A stretch of DNA of 64,000 bases, from assembly GCA_014191755.1 (NCBI GenBank), contig BJHE01000005.1, forward strand, positions 20,850-84,849. The letters are read 5' to 3'. Source of the stretch: Cyanobium sp. (GTDB lineage Bacteria; Cyanobacteriota; Cyanobacteriia; PCC-6307; Cyanobiaceae). Below are positions 1-8,435 of the stretch, piece after piece. Each line of letters starts with the position of its first letter. The stretch's first letter is position 1. The notes below the pieces were generated by a model, which saw only the letters and a list, made by a program, of their open reading frames with translations, made no database searches and had not been told where the DNA came from. The translations under genes were made by a program, and so were the position numbers.

Positions 1-160
1 CTTCAACCAGTCGAACCTTGATGCCCAGAGCAAGGTGATTCCCACCTGGGCCGATGTGATCAACCGTGCCAACCTCGGCATGGAAGTGATGCACGAGCGC
101 AAGCCCTACAACTTCCCGCTCGACCTGGCCGCCACCACCGCAACCCCCCCGTGGCTCTGA
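1..160 (+). CDS. psbA: Photosystem II D1 protein variant, C-terminal end (partial)
   Basis: This is the last 52 codons of a D1-like reaction-centre protein, cut by the window edge. The frame beginning at base 2 reads [19 protein letters not shown] followed by a D1-type tail, which matches the lumenal C-terminus that ligates the Mn4CaO5 cluster. In standard numbering His332, Glu333, Asp342 and Ala344 are present, but 335-337 read KPY instead of the usual NAH, so the His337 position is tyrosine. The stretch after Ala344 is nine residues (ATTATPPWL), shorter than the usual extension of about 16. Family assignment is firm. Whether this is a water-oxidising D1 or one of the divergent (rogue/sentinel) forms cannot be told without the upstream residues Asp170 and Glu189. 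Confidence 0.85.
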   Translation, partial: FNQSNLDAQSKVIPTWADVINRANLGMEVMHERKPYNFPLDLAATTATPPWL

Positions 161-310
161 CGGCTCCGTCGATCGGTTGAGCGGAAGTTGCGATCCTTCC
201 ACATCCGCTCTGCCCTTGCCTGGCACGAGCGGCTGCCAGCTGTCATGCAGCGGAGCTACGCCGGCTGCGATCATGTGAGGTGCGCCTCAGCGCCCACTGG
301 AGGACACGCC

Positions 311-1123
311 TTGCCGGGCCTGGATCAGCACGTTCATTTCGCCCTGCTGCTGACGCTGTTCACCGGACTGTCCACCGGCATCGGCAGTCTGCTGGGTTTG
401 CTCAACCGCAGCTTCAATCCCCGCTTGCTCGCCCTCTCGCTGAGCTTCTCCGCCGGGGTGATGATCCAGGTGTCCTTCCTGGAGATCTTTCCCAAGGCCC
501 GCACCGCCCTCAGCGCCGTCCTCGGTGTCAGAGCCGGCTACATGTGGACCACGATCGCCTTCTTCGCCGGCATCGCCCTGATGGCCGCCGTTGATCAGGT
601 GCTTCCGAGCCACGGTGATGCCCCCCTCCTGGGCCTTCACCCATCCCAGTCAGCCAGCACCGAGGAGAGAAACACCCTGCTCCGTATGGGTCTCTTCTCT
701 GCCTTGGCGATCGCGATTCACAATTTCCCCGAGGGGCTGGCGACGTTCATGGCCGCTGTGAGCAACCCAAGGTTTGGGTTCAGCATCGCCATGGCGATCG
801 CCATCCATAACATTCCGGAAGGTCTGGCCATCTCAGCCCCAGTGCATTACGCCACCGGCAACCGTGCCCTGGCCTTCTGGCTCTCCTTCGCTTCCGGTCT
901 TGCCGAGCCGCTCGGTGCCCTGCTCGGCTACGTTCTGCTGCGTTCCGTTCTCACACCCCTGGTGATGGGTGTGGTGTTCGCCGGTGTGGGAGGAGTGATG
1001 GTCTACATCTGCCTTGATGAACTGCTGCCTGCCGCCCAGCGCTATGGCACCCACCATCAGATGATTGCCGGCGTGATCGCCGGCATGGTTGTGATGAGCA
1101 CGAGCCTTCTATTTCTGGCCTGA
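311..1123 (+). CDS. zupT: ZIP family metal transporter (ZupT-like)
   Basis: Predicted inner-membrane divalent metal (zinc) permease of about 270 residues, close to the size of E. coli ZupT. The two family signatures in the central helices are intact: HNFPEG and HNIPEG, which form the binuclear metal site. About eight hydrophobic segments are visible. The ORF track opens at TTG 188, but the first 41 residues are not transporter-like. I prefer TTG 311, which has GGAGGA six bases upstream and puts the first helix at the N-terminus. Its stop lies one base before the GTG of the next gene, so the two are probably cotranscribed. Substrate specificity is inferred from the family only. Confidence 0.82.
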   Translation: MPGLDQHVHFALLLTLFTGLSTGIGSLLGLLNRSFNPRLLALSLSFSAGVMIQVSFLEIFPKARTALSAVLGVRAGYMWTTIAFFAGIALMAAVDQVLPSHGDAPLLGLHPSQSASTEERNTLLRMGLFSALAIAIHNFPEGLATFMAAVSNPRFGFSIAMAIAIHNIPEGLAISAPVHYATGNRALAFWLSFASGLAEPLGALLGYVLLRSVLTPLVMGVVFAGVGGVMVYICLDELLPAAQRYGTHHQMIAGVIAGMVVMSTSLLFLA

Positions 1124-1124
1124 C

Positions 1125-2318
1125 GTGAGCAGCCTCCAGCCCTCCCCCGCAGACACCAGCAGCCAGCGGTGGGCCTGGTGGCCGCTGCTGCCTCTCTATC
1201 CCTATGGCCGTCGTCCCACGCTGATGCGCGAGCTGGTGCCCAACCGGGTCTGGTGCTTCGAGCAGCTCCACGGGGTGTGGTATGTGGCGGTTCCGATCCG
1301 GATGACGGTGGTGAAGGTGGAGGAGGGTCTTCTTCTGTATGCGCCTCTCCCACCAACGGCAGAACTGCTCCTCGGGCTACGGGCTCTCGAAGCTCAACAT
1401 GGCCCGGTGCTCTCGATCGTCTTGGCTACCTCCTCTGGTCTGGAGCACAAGGTTCCGTTGGCCTCATTGGCTAGGGCTTGCCCTGCAGCCACGGTCTGGG
1501 TGAGTGATCAGCAATGGAGTTTTCCCGTTCCGCTTCCCTCCCGTTGGCTTGGCTTTCCCGCAGGCCGTACCAAGGTCTTGTTCCGTGACGGGTTGCCCCA
1601 TCAGGACCAGTTGGTCTGGATACCATTAGGACCAATCAATCTTGGTTTGGGGACTTTTCACGAAATTGCTTGTGTCGATCTTTGCACCGGTACGTTGCTC
1701 GTCACCGATGCTCTTGTTGCCATTTCAGCTACCCCTCCACCGATTTTTGATCTTGATCCTACGCCGCTGCTATTCCATGGCAGAGAAAAAGGATCCGAGG
1801 CAATAATCGATACTCCCGAGCAGCGCTTGAAGGGTTGGAAAAGGATTGTCTTGTTCGCCAACTTTTTCCGTCCAGAATCACTCAGTATTCCCTCTTTTCC
1901 TGATTTGGTGATTGATGCCATGACAGCTGATGAAGCTAATCCCCGCAATCACTTCGCTCTTTTCCCTTTCCGATGGGCACCCTCCTGGGAAGAGCATGCA
2001 GATCAATTGATCACTCATGGCCCTCAGGTTGCTCCATGTCGCCTAGCCCCTGTCCTGGAAAGGCTGGTGTTCGTGCGCGCGAAGGCAACTTATCTTGAAT
2101 GGCTTCGCACTTTGGCCAAGCAGATGACAATTAAAAGCCTAATATCCGCTCACTATTCAGCGCCTCAATTATTGACTAGCGTTGATATTGAGACCTATGC
2201 CGACTCTCTCGAAGCAACAGATTGGGCTCCATCCGATGGCTCATGGCAACTGCTCGCAGCGATTGATCGAGCGCTGCTGCGACTAAAGATCGTACCCTCC
2301 AAAAGCGAATCTTGCTAG
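1125..2318 (+). CDS. DUF4336 domain protein
   Basis: A 397-residue soluble protein that starts at GTG immediately after the ZIP transporter stop. The region from about residue 35 (MRELVPNRVWCFEQLHG, then VPIRMTVVKVE) is typical of DUF4336, a cyanobacterial and plant family with a metallo-beta-lactamase-like fold whose activity is not established. The usual HxHxDH metal motif of active lactamase-fold hydrolases is not visible. The first third is GC-rich like the core genome, while the rest becomes clearly AT-richer with different codon choice, so the gene may sit on the border of an acquired segment. No more specific function can be supported. Confidence 0.7.
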   Translation: MSSLQPSPADTSSQRWAWWPLLPLYPYGRRPTLMRELVPNRVWCFEQLHGVWYVAVPIRMTVVKVEEGLLLYAPLPPTAELLLGLRALEAQHGPVLSIVLATSSGLEHKVPLASLARACPAATVWVSDQQWSFPVPLPSRWLGFPAGRTKVLFRDGLPHQDQLVWIPLGPINLGLGTFHEIACVDLCTGTLLVTDALVAISATPPPIFDLDPTPLLFHGREKGSEAIIDTPEQRLKGWKRIVLFANFFRPESLSIPSFPDLVIDAMTADEANPRNHFALFPFRWAPSWEEHADQLITHGPQVAPCRLAPVLERLVFVRAKATYLEWLRTLAKQMTIKSLISAHYSAPQLLTSVDIETYADSLEATDWAPSDGSWQLLAAIDRALLRLKIVPSKSESC

Positions 2319-2589
2319 CTTATGCATGTTTATCAGGAATGAAGTTTTGACGAACAAAGCTTTTTTGCTCGGAATACCAGCTTGTTGATAGCCCAGAGGA
2401 ATGGTGGTGGAGGGTTATCATCGAGTGGAGTTTCAGCCCATGGAGTCTTCGCTTTCGCTTCTAATCATCTCCCTTTCAATGAATAGTAGCATTGAGTGCT
2501 TCAGGCCTTTATCGGACCAGGGCTTGGAGACTGAATAATCACTGGGTTAGACATAGCCTCTTTTCAATAGCAGTTTACTTATAGCTTAT

Positions 2590-3160
2590 TGCATCATAAT
2601 CTCTGTACAGTCCGAATAAATGCCGACAGGCATTCCAGCTGTCAGGTAGAGGTAGCCAATCAGCTTCAAGGCCATGAATTAAAACAACTTGGTCCCAGTG
2701 TCACAAACGCCCGGGACTCTCAGTTGCAAACCGACGTTCACGTTCATTAAATCAAATCGACGCCATTGTTTGTGATCGACTACCATGATACCAGAATTAT
2801 AATAGCCACCAAATTCATAGCCGTGGTCTTGGCATGACGAGCGATGCTCACCAACGGCAACGAGAGCACGGCCCTCCAGCGACAACGCCCACAATGGAAA
2901 AAACACTGTCGACAACAATAGTGTCAGCATCAATCAAGATAAAGCATTCCACTAACATCGGAAGCAAGACGGACAGCAAAAGTAGAAAGTATGCGGCTAC
3001 AGTTCCATGGCCACTGACTAGGAAGCATGTCAATGACTTAGCCGATGCCTGCATCAATCTCAAGCCGGGCAGGAAGCTGTGAAGATAGCCCTTGCCAAGC
3101 TGAGCTTTTGCGAATCGCCATTATCATAGATCAGACAACCATGCATATTCTCATCTGGAT
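2590..3160 (-). pseudogene. Decayed family 8 glycosyltransferase
   Basis: Three reading frames of the minus strand together spell a GT8 (LPS glycosyltransferase-like) protein. Upstream is YDNGDSQKLSLARAI. Next comes the DxD region ILIDADTIVVDSVFSI (about 2900-2945). A shift follows to EGRALVAVGEHR and YYNSGIMVVDHKQWRR (about 2735-2880), and another shift leads to EADWLPLPDSWNACRHLFGLY (about 2600-2650). No single ORF carries it, and there are stops and frameshifts between the pieces, so the gene is dead. Its start and end are approximate. From here to 3361 I see nothing else recognisable. Confidence 0.65.
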
Positions 3161-3361
3161 TATGCTCCCATAGCGACTAAAACATCGCGACGCAACGCCG
3201 TAGATAGTTTCGGTCGGATCCGCAGACAATGTTCAGCAGGATAATTTCTAGTACATCCCAATGTTAATTGGGGTTGATATCGGGAAACAATGCTGAATGA
3301 TAACCAAGCAATCAGCTAGAAGTGGCAGTCAGATTCTTAAATTGACCTCCAAAAAAATCAA

Positions 3362-4252
3362 TCAGGCATGAGTCTTAAAGCCACTAGCAACCCTACGCAG
3401 TTTGCGTAGAAACGATCGAGGTTTATCGACGAAGGGAGTCTTAAAAAAAACTCGATAGTAGATGTCACTGAGAGGAGTTATGCTTTCGCCAAACTCTCTA
3501 TGGTGAAGAATTATGGTGTTACGTTTAACGGGCTTCTCCTGATAATGAATATCCTTAAGATAGTCTGAATAAGGCTGCATTCCCAATCTGTGCGCAACAA
3601 TACCAGCAGCAACTTGGTCGCATCGATGTCCACATACACGTGGATCTTGTGAAATTCGGGATTTATGATTCCAAAAGATCTCCTGATATTCATCCCAAGT
3701 TTTGATTTTTTCCTTAATGCCCTTAACTGTTATACCATCCGTCATGATTTGGTGCCAACCATCAAGAAAATTGCTAGCCAAGTCTGATCGAAGGTTTAGA
3801 CCCAGGACTGAACAAGGGATTTCTGGCATTGCAAGGGCTTCCTCCCGACTGATGTTATTCATTGCTAAGGCATCATCGCTCGACCATTGTCCCATCATTT
3901 GTCCATAATTATTGTTGAAGAAAACATATCCATGCTGTTCAATAGAGCGAAATACTGGTGCTAGATTCCGAATTGCTACGCAAGGCGCATCAATCCAAAG
4001 CACTTGCTCATAGCCAAGTTCTTTTGCTTTGATAAAACAATAGCTTTTAAATGCGAACGGCGCATCAAACTGATTGGGGCAACCGCTTGGCAGTGATTCA
4101 TCCCAATAGAGATAATCGCCATCAAAACCGACACGCTTTAGGCTTTCTCCTAGTCGCTGTAGGGTAAGTTTGAAAACCGGTTTACCCACTCCAAGGCTGA
4201 TGACACATCGCTTGGTGCGCTCCGTCTGGGGGCAAATGGGGATGATTTTCAC
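3362..4252 (-). CDS. Putative glycosyltransferase-like protein (GT-A-like), function unknown
   Basis: A 296-residue AT-rich gene with no signal peptide or membrane segment. Around residue 85-100 the sequence KELGYEQVLWIDAPCVAIRNLAPVF resembles the strand and acidic (DxD-like) region of GT-A nucleotide-sugar enzymes, although only one acidic residue (D) is present. Later, HRCDQVAAGIVAHRLGM resembles the DQ segment of small GT-A enzymes such as GT8 and GT32. I do not recognise the exact family. It lies beside a dead GT8 gene and a radical SAM gene, which suggests a glycan- or surface-modification island, but that is inference from context. Confidence 0.5.
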   Translation of the reverse strand: MKIIPICPQTERTKRCVISLGVGKPVFKLTLQRLGESLKRVGFDGDYLYWDESLPSGCPNQFDAPFAFKSYCFIKAKELGYEQVLWIDAPCVAIRNLAPVFRSIEQHGYVFFNNNYGQMMGQWSSDDALAMNNISREEALAMPEIPCSVLGLNLRSDLASNFLDGWHQIMTDGITVKGIKEKIKTWDEYQEIFWNHKSRISQDPRVCGHRCDQVAAGIVAHRLGMQPYSDYLKDIHYQEKPVKRNTIILHHREFGESITPLSDIYYRVFFKTPFVDKPRSFLRKLRRVASGFKTHA

Positions 4253-4654
4253 GTGAGATAAATCGATTTTTTCGGTACATTCATCACTTTCAACTTAAAG
4301 TCGTTCAAGACTTGAGAAGGCTTCGTGTTTGTTGATCAGACAATGTCTACTCACAATGATTTGTTTAAATGCCACTAATAAGACCAGCCATGAGAAATAA
4401 TTTGTAGCTACTATTGAATTAGCATTCATTTTAGCTCGCAAGTTTTTCAAATGTCATTTTTAGTTTCAATCATTTTTCTTGATATCTAGCATGCATTTCA
4501 ATCTACAAAGGTCGGCTGTGACACTCCTGGTTCTGACACAGTGCTTTCCACCTCGTCAGAGCCTTAGAGCCCGTCTCAAGGCTCCGGCCATTCCAGCCAA
4601 TTTGACTCGATTGGTCTATGATGATAAGGTGTGTAAGCAGCTTAGTCAATTTCC
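4253..4654. other. AT-rich intergenic region
   Basis: About 400 bases between two divergent genes. The small ORF 4479-4712 has no recognisable family and overlaps the radical SAM start in another frame, so I do not call it. The region presumably holds promoters for both flanking genes, but I cannot point to a convincing -35/-10 pair. Confidence 0.4.
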
Positions 4655-5710
4655 ATGTCCATTTCACCGACACTTAACAAGTCAATTCCTTACTCAATTA
4701 AAGCGAAACTAAAAAAACTTATATACCCTAACATTGATGCTCCACCAGTTTCGAATAAACCGGCTTTCGAATTCTGGATCGATATTGTTAGCGGTTGCAA
4801 CCTACGCTGTGCAGCCTGTCCTGTTGGAATGCCGGAATTTTCTAACAGTATTGGACAACAGCTTCGCGAGATGGACCTTGATGTTTTTGAGCGCATATGC
4901 GTTAAAGCCAAGGACGAGACCAAGGGCAATTGCCGTTTTGGCTTATATAATTGGACCGAGCCAACGCTTCATTCGCGCCTCAATGAATTGATTGCCATTG
5001 CGAACCGTCACGCCATACCATGTGGTATTTCTTCCAATTTGAATCATTACTATGATTGGTCTTTGTTGAAATCTGTAGATCTCTGCAATTTCACTATAAC
5101 TGTATCTGGCTTTACCCAAAAGACATATGCGATTAACCACAAGGGTGGTCGCATCGAGCCCGTTTTGAAGAACTTGGTTGATATCTCCTCGATCCTAGGT
5201 GATTCGCCTTCCTACAAGAATATTCAAGTTCGTTATTTGGTTCATCGCGATAATAAGCATGAGGTCTCAAGTTTCAAGCATTTATGTGATCGCTTAGGGC
5301 TTGCATTTTCTGTTTACCACGCTTATTACATGCCCATCGACCGTATGTTTGAGGGGCTTGAGGGTGTGCCCGACGGACTCGATTATATCGAATATTCTCC
5401 CAAGCTGGTGAGGGGAGCTATCGGTGACTATCGCACTTCAAAGTGTGCTTTGCGTGACGGACAAGTTGTGCTGGATGTGGATGGTAATTTCGGTGTGTGC
5501 TGTGTCGAATCTCCATCAGCACCTCAAATTGCAAACTTCCTCGATACTCCCTTCCGCGACATGCAAAAGGCGCGCTTTGCCAGTGAGCTTTGTACAAAGT
5601 GTATTGATCAAGGCATCAATGTATTGGCAACCTACGCGCAGTATGAGCCTCAATCAGTCCAGGATGCTGTTAACAGCTCCCTTCCCTTTGACCTTAAAAG
5701 CTTGATCTAG
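4655..5710 (+). CDS. Radical SAM/SPASM domain protein
   Basis: A 351-residue radical SAM enzyme. Near residue 48 the cluster motif SGCNLRCAACPVG (CxxxCxxC) ligates the [4Fe-4S] cluster that cleaves S-adenosylmethionine. The C-terminal third has cysteines arranged as in a SPASM domain (CALRDGQVVLDVDGNFGVCC, then CTKC), which would bind one or two auxiliary clusters. Such proteins act on peptides, sugars or cofactors. No precursor peptide is evident next to it. Its neighbours (GT-A-like protein, methyltransferase beyond a dead IS) fit a sugar-modification role, but the substrate is unknown. Base composition is AT-rich, unlike the core genome. Confidence 0.82.
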   Translation: MSISPTLNKSIPYSIKAKLKKLIYPNIDAPPVSNKPAFEFWIDIVSGCNLRCAACPVGMPEFSNSIGQQLREMDLDVFERICVKAKDETKGNCRFGLYNWTEPTLHSRLNELIAIANRHAIPCGISSNLNHYYDWSLLKSVDLCNFTITVSGFTQKTYAINHKGGRIEPVLKNLVDISSILGDSPSYKNIQVRYLVHRDNKHEVSSFKHLCDRLGLAFSVYHAYYMPIDRMFEGLEGVPDGLDYIEYSPKLVRGAIGDYRTSKCALRDGQVVLDVDGNFGVCCVESPSAPQIANFLDTPFRDMQKARFASELCTKCIDQGINVLATYAQYEPQSVQDAVNSSLPFDLKSLI

Positions 5711-5890
5711 TGTCTTGGTGATAGCATTTCAAGCTACCATCATTGTAAATTATTATAAATTATTTTGATCTTTAGTGCGCTTCGAATGATTGACGATTTT
5801 CTTCGTTGTTACGCGGATGAAAACTCCTCCCAAGAGGCGGCAGAGTAGTAGAATTTTATCTTTAACGTTGGCGAAATTGACTGAACTATG

Positions 5891-7005
5891 TGATCTCTTC
5901 CGGTGAATTTATATAACAATTGTTTTATGTCATGAATGCTGGAGAATACGAAGGAAGTAGAAGGTCAGGTTATTGAGTCCCCACCAAGCCTCATTCCTTT
6001 CTATTCCAATCTTTCTTGTCAGCATTCCACCCATGGACATGGCCATGCAACCAATGACATGCTCCACACAACCTCTAATTGACGACTTTACATGATTTAA
6101 TTCCTTGGCTGAGTCGCTAAGCGGATCACTGCGAGCGCTTTTTTCGTGGATCAGGCTTTCGAATCCACCGAGATTCAGAAGGTCCTCAAAGCTTTCACCG
6201 GTATATGCTGAGTCTGCCCAGACATAGTCATGTTATTTTTCTGGATCAAGAAGGCGTGGAAGCATTTTGCTTTCGTGGATATTTGCAACATTGACAGCAT
6301 ATCGGCTGACGAATCCCTGGTCGACATCGATGCAGATGCTGTTCTTGTAACCGTAGTAACTGATGCCGTTCTTTTTGGTCCAGCGAGCATCTAAATCCTT
6401 TCGCTGCAAGCGGTCTGGGTTTTCATCCCAGCCCTCAGGTAGCCTCCCGGCTTTGATTTCTTTGTTCTCTTCGCGGGTATTGCGTTGTTCGGAACCGGGA
6501 CAAGAGACGCATCGATGATCTGACTACTATGGGCTTGGAGCCCCTGGGAGTGGAGGTATCCCTCAAACAGCTCGAAGAGCTTCTCGATCACTCCCGCCTT
6601 GCGCAGTCGCTCTCTGAAGAAGGCAACCGTGGTGGCATCTGGAATGCTGTTCCTCACGCCAAGCCCGACAAACTCCTCAAAGGAGTGTCGGTCATTCACC
6701 TGGAATTCAAGCTCGTCAACTGCAAGCAGAAGGCTACGCCTACGCTGAGGTTCAAAAGCTGCTAGAGAACGAGCATCTTGAAAAGTATCAGCGGTCAATC
6801 AACTTTCGCCCTGCATTGCTCTTGCGCTCCTGAGCATAGCCCTGGTCAAGAAGTGGGCGGAATGATTCCCATGGGTTTGAATCAGCCAGGCGGTTGAGAA
6901 CTGGCTTTTTATCCTGGAGCTTTGTGACTCTTTGCTGTTCGTCCTAGAAGCCTCTCTGATCCACTGTTGGCATGAAAATTGTTCTTCCAATCATTAAAGA
7001 GATCA
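5891..7005. mobile_element. Degraded IS5-family insertion sequence
   Basis: An element of about 1.1 kb with a dead transposase on the minus strand. Candidate terminal inverted repeats share TGATCTCTT: it reads inward at 5891-5899, and its complement AAGAGATCA lies at 6997-7005. I could not confirm a target duplication, so the ends are approximate. The 180 bases between the radical SAM stop and the left end hold nothing I recognise. Confidence 0.6.
5930..6973 (-). pseudogene. IS5-family transposase, multiply frameshifted
   Basis: Reading the minus strand across frames gives a near-complete transposase of about 347 codons. It starts MPTVDQRGF, then hits TAG, and continues VLNRLADSNPWESFRPLLDQGYAQERKSNAGRKLID. 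After a shift come LILFKMLVL, ELEFQVNDRHSFEEFVGLGV, DATTVAFFRERL and IIDASLVPVP. Another shift leads to ISYYGYKNSICIDVDQGFVSRYAV, and after a stop DYVWADSAYTGESF to the end NNLTFYFLRILQHS. There are at least two in-frame stops and two frameshifts. About 20 bases near 6720-6742 also look inserted between the LNLS and ELEFQV segments. The element cannot encode active transposase. Confidence 0.85.
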
Positions 7006-7045
7006 TGCCGGTATCAAATGCCTTGATGATTTTTCGAGGTCCCCT

Positions 7046-7993
7046 TTATAGCCTTCTTGCTAATCCTCGGATAACTGGTGTCATCCCATTAAGGTGGAGG
7101 AAATCAATTTCACCAATTTCTGTGCCAATGATTTCAACAATGGCTGTTTGTTGCAAAGCTGCAATTGCATTGAGACAAAACTTGTTGATGTGCTCGTGGC
7201 AAATCGGTAAATTGCCAGCCTTGATCTCTTCGATTCCCGGAAATTCTACCGGAACCTCAATGTAGATCAATCCGCCCCTGCGGCACTGCTTCACGAGCTT
7301 GGCGTATGTGCGCAGCGGATGCCCAACGTGCTCCAGCACGTGCAGGCACTGGACAAAATCAAATCCATCGAGCTGCTCTTGGTTGGCTGGTTGATCGGAC
7401 TCAACATCATGAACGCTGCCCTGGACCCAGCTCAGATCGGGAATGATCAAGCCCTCTCCGCCGCCATGATCTAGAAGGTGAACCACGCCATCGCTGCTGG
7501 CTGCGCGCAATTCGAGTAAATAGGGAAGGACATAATCTTGATGCTGTTTTCGCCTACTTAGCGCTTCGGCTTGGGAACCCATGACTTGACCGAGTTGAGC
7601 AAAGCCTGGCTGGAATTCGGTCCTGGCGTGTTTGTATTCTTCAGTTAGATAGTGAGCATAATAATCGCTCAATTGGTCATCGCCGATCTCGTGCCAAGGT
7701 GCCAAGAAATGACAGCTTGAGCAGAACCCGTAGGGAATCCTGATGGCGGAGTAGGTTATTAGGTGTTTTTCCCTTAGCCGATCAAGGCGGCGATGCAGCT
7801 GGCGAGAAAGGACCTTCGGAAAACGATCAATCTTTCGTCGTAGTCCCCAGTCAATCAGAGGAATATCGATCTGTTGCTCATGAATGATCTGAAGCCCGTG
7901 TCTGGCAAAGAATGGATCAACCTGGACTTCCGTCTCTTGACGCTCAAAGTTTGGTTGGCCACAGCATCGGCAGATCTTGCGACGCAACTTCAT
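7046..7993 (-). CDS. SAM-dependent methyltransferase with N-terminal zinc ribbon
   Basis: A 315-residue protein that opens with CRCCGQPNF and has a second pair CSSC near residue 92, together a likely structural zinc site. A class I methyltransferase core follows: motif I as VHLLDHGGGEG near residue 170, an acidic strand-2 region, and FVQCLHVLEHVGHP as motif IV/post-IV, then IYIEVPVEFPG. This architecture is common among sugar C- or O-methyltransferases and related enzymes in polysaccharide loci. It is separated from the radical SAM gene by the dead IS5 element and is only 2 bases downstream of the DUF760 gene on the same strand. The substrate is unknown. Confidence 0.75.
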   Translation of the reverse strand: MKLRRKICRCCGQPNFERQETEVQVDPFFARHGLQIIHEQQIDIPLIDWGLRRKIDRFPKVLSRQLHRRLDRLREKHLITYSAIRIPYGFCSSCHFLAPWHEIGDDQLSDYYAHYLTEEYKHARTEFQPGFAQLGQVMGSQAEALSRRKQHQDYVLPYLLELRAASSDGVVHLLDHGGGEGLIIPDLSWVQGSVHDVESDQPANQEQLDGFDFVQCLHVLEHVGHPLRTYAKLVKQCRRGGLIYIEVPVEFPGIEEIKAGNLPICHEHINKFCLNAIAALQQTAIVEIIGTEIGEIDFLHLNGMTPVIRGLARRL

Positions 7994-7995
7994 GA

Positions 7996-8355
7996 TCAGA
8001 GTCTGAGTTCACCGGGATCATCAAGATGGCTCAGCTCTCTGTTGGCTGTTCCCAACAGAGCTCCCTCCAGCTCCATCCGCTGCTCCATCTGGCGCAAAAA
8101 ATAACCCGTCATCATGGCCGACGCCAGCAAACCGGCAAGGTTGTCTCTGCTGGTCTGGATCTTCACGTCGAATTGGTCGCCGGGGAGCATCCCCAGCAGT
8201 CCCTGCACGTTGTGGCGAATGATGTCCTGGATGTCGCCACTGGCGGAGCGGGCCACCCGTTGCAGCACATCCGGGGATTGCTCCTGCAGGTACTGGATCA
8301 GGGAATTGCCGCTGATCGCCTCGTTGTCGCTGGTCAGGAACTCCGGATTGAACAT
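7996..8355 (-). CDS. DUF760 domain protein
   Basis: A small soluble protein of 119 residues. From MFNPEFLTSDN through NSLIQYLQEQSPDVLQRVA and GLLGMLPGDQFDVKIQTSRDNLAGLLASAMMTGYFLRQMEQRMELE it matches the DUF760 family, found in cyanobacteria and chloroplasts and of unknown biochemical role. The ORF track opens at 8439. I chose the ATG at 8355 because GGGAG lies just upstream and the preceding 28 residues are proline/glycine-rich and not part of the domain. It sits between signal peptidase I and the methyltransferase on the same strand. Confidence 0.8.
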   Translation of the reverse strand: MFNPEFLTSDNEAISGNSLIQYLQEQSPDVLQRVARSASGDIQDIIRHNVQGLLGMLPGDQFDVKIQTSRDNLAGLLASAMMTGYFLRQMEQRMELEGALLGTANRELSHLDDPGELRL

Positions 8356-8435
8356 GGGACTCCCGCTCGGCTGGCCAGGCCCCGGAGCAACGCTGGCCCT
8401 GGGTTTGCGGAGAACCATACCGCAGCTGATCAGAC

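Noticed and set aside
2834-3082. Plus-strand ORF of 82 aa in the 2.3-3.4 kb gap
   Set aside because: It is antisense to the GT8 remnant, whose motifs are on the minus strand.
4479-4712. ORF of 77 aa upstream of the radical SAM gene
   Set aside because: No recognisable family, and it overlaps the start of the radical SAM gene in another frame; not enough support to call it.
6175-6390. ORF of 71 aa within the IS5 region
   Set aside because: It is in the wrong frame; the true transposase reading YGYKNSICIDVDQGF lies in the neighbouring frame.
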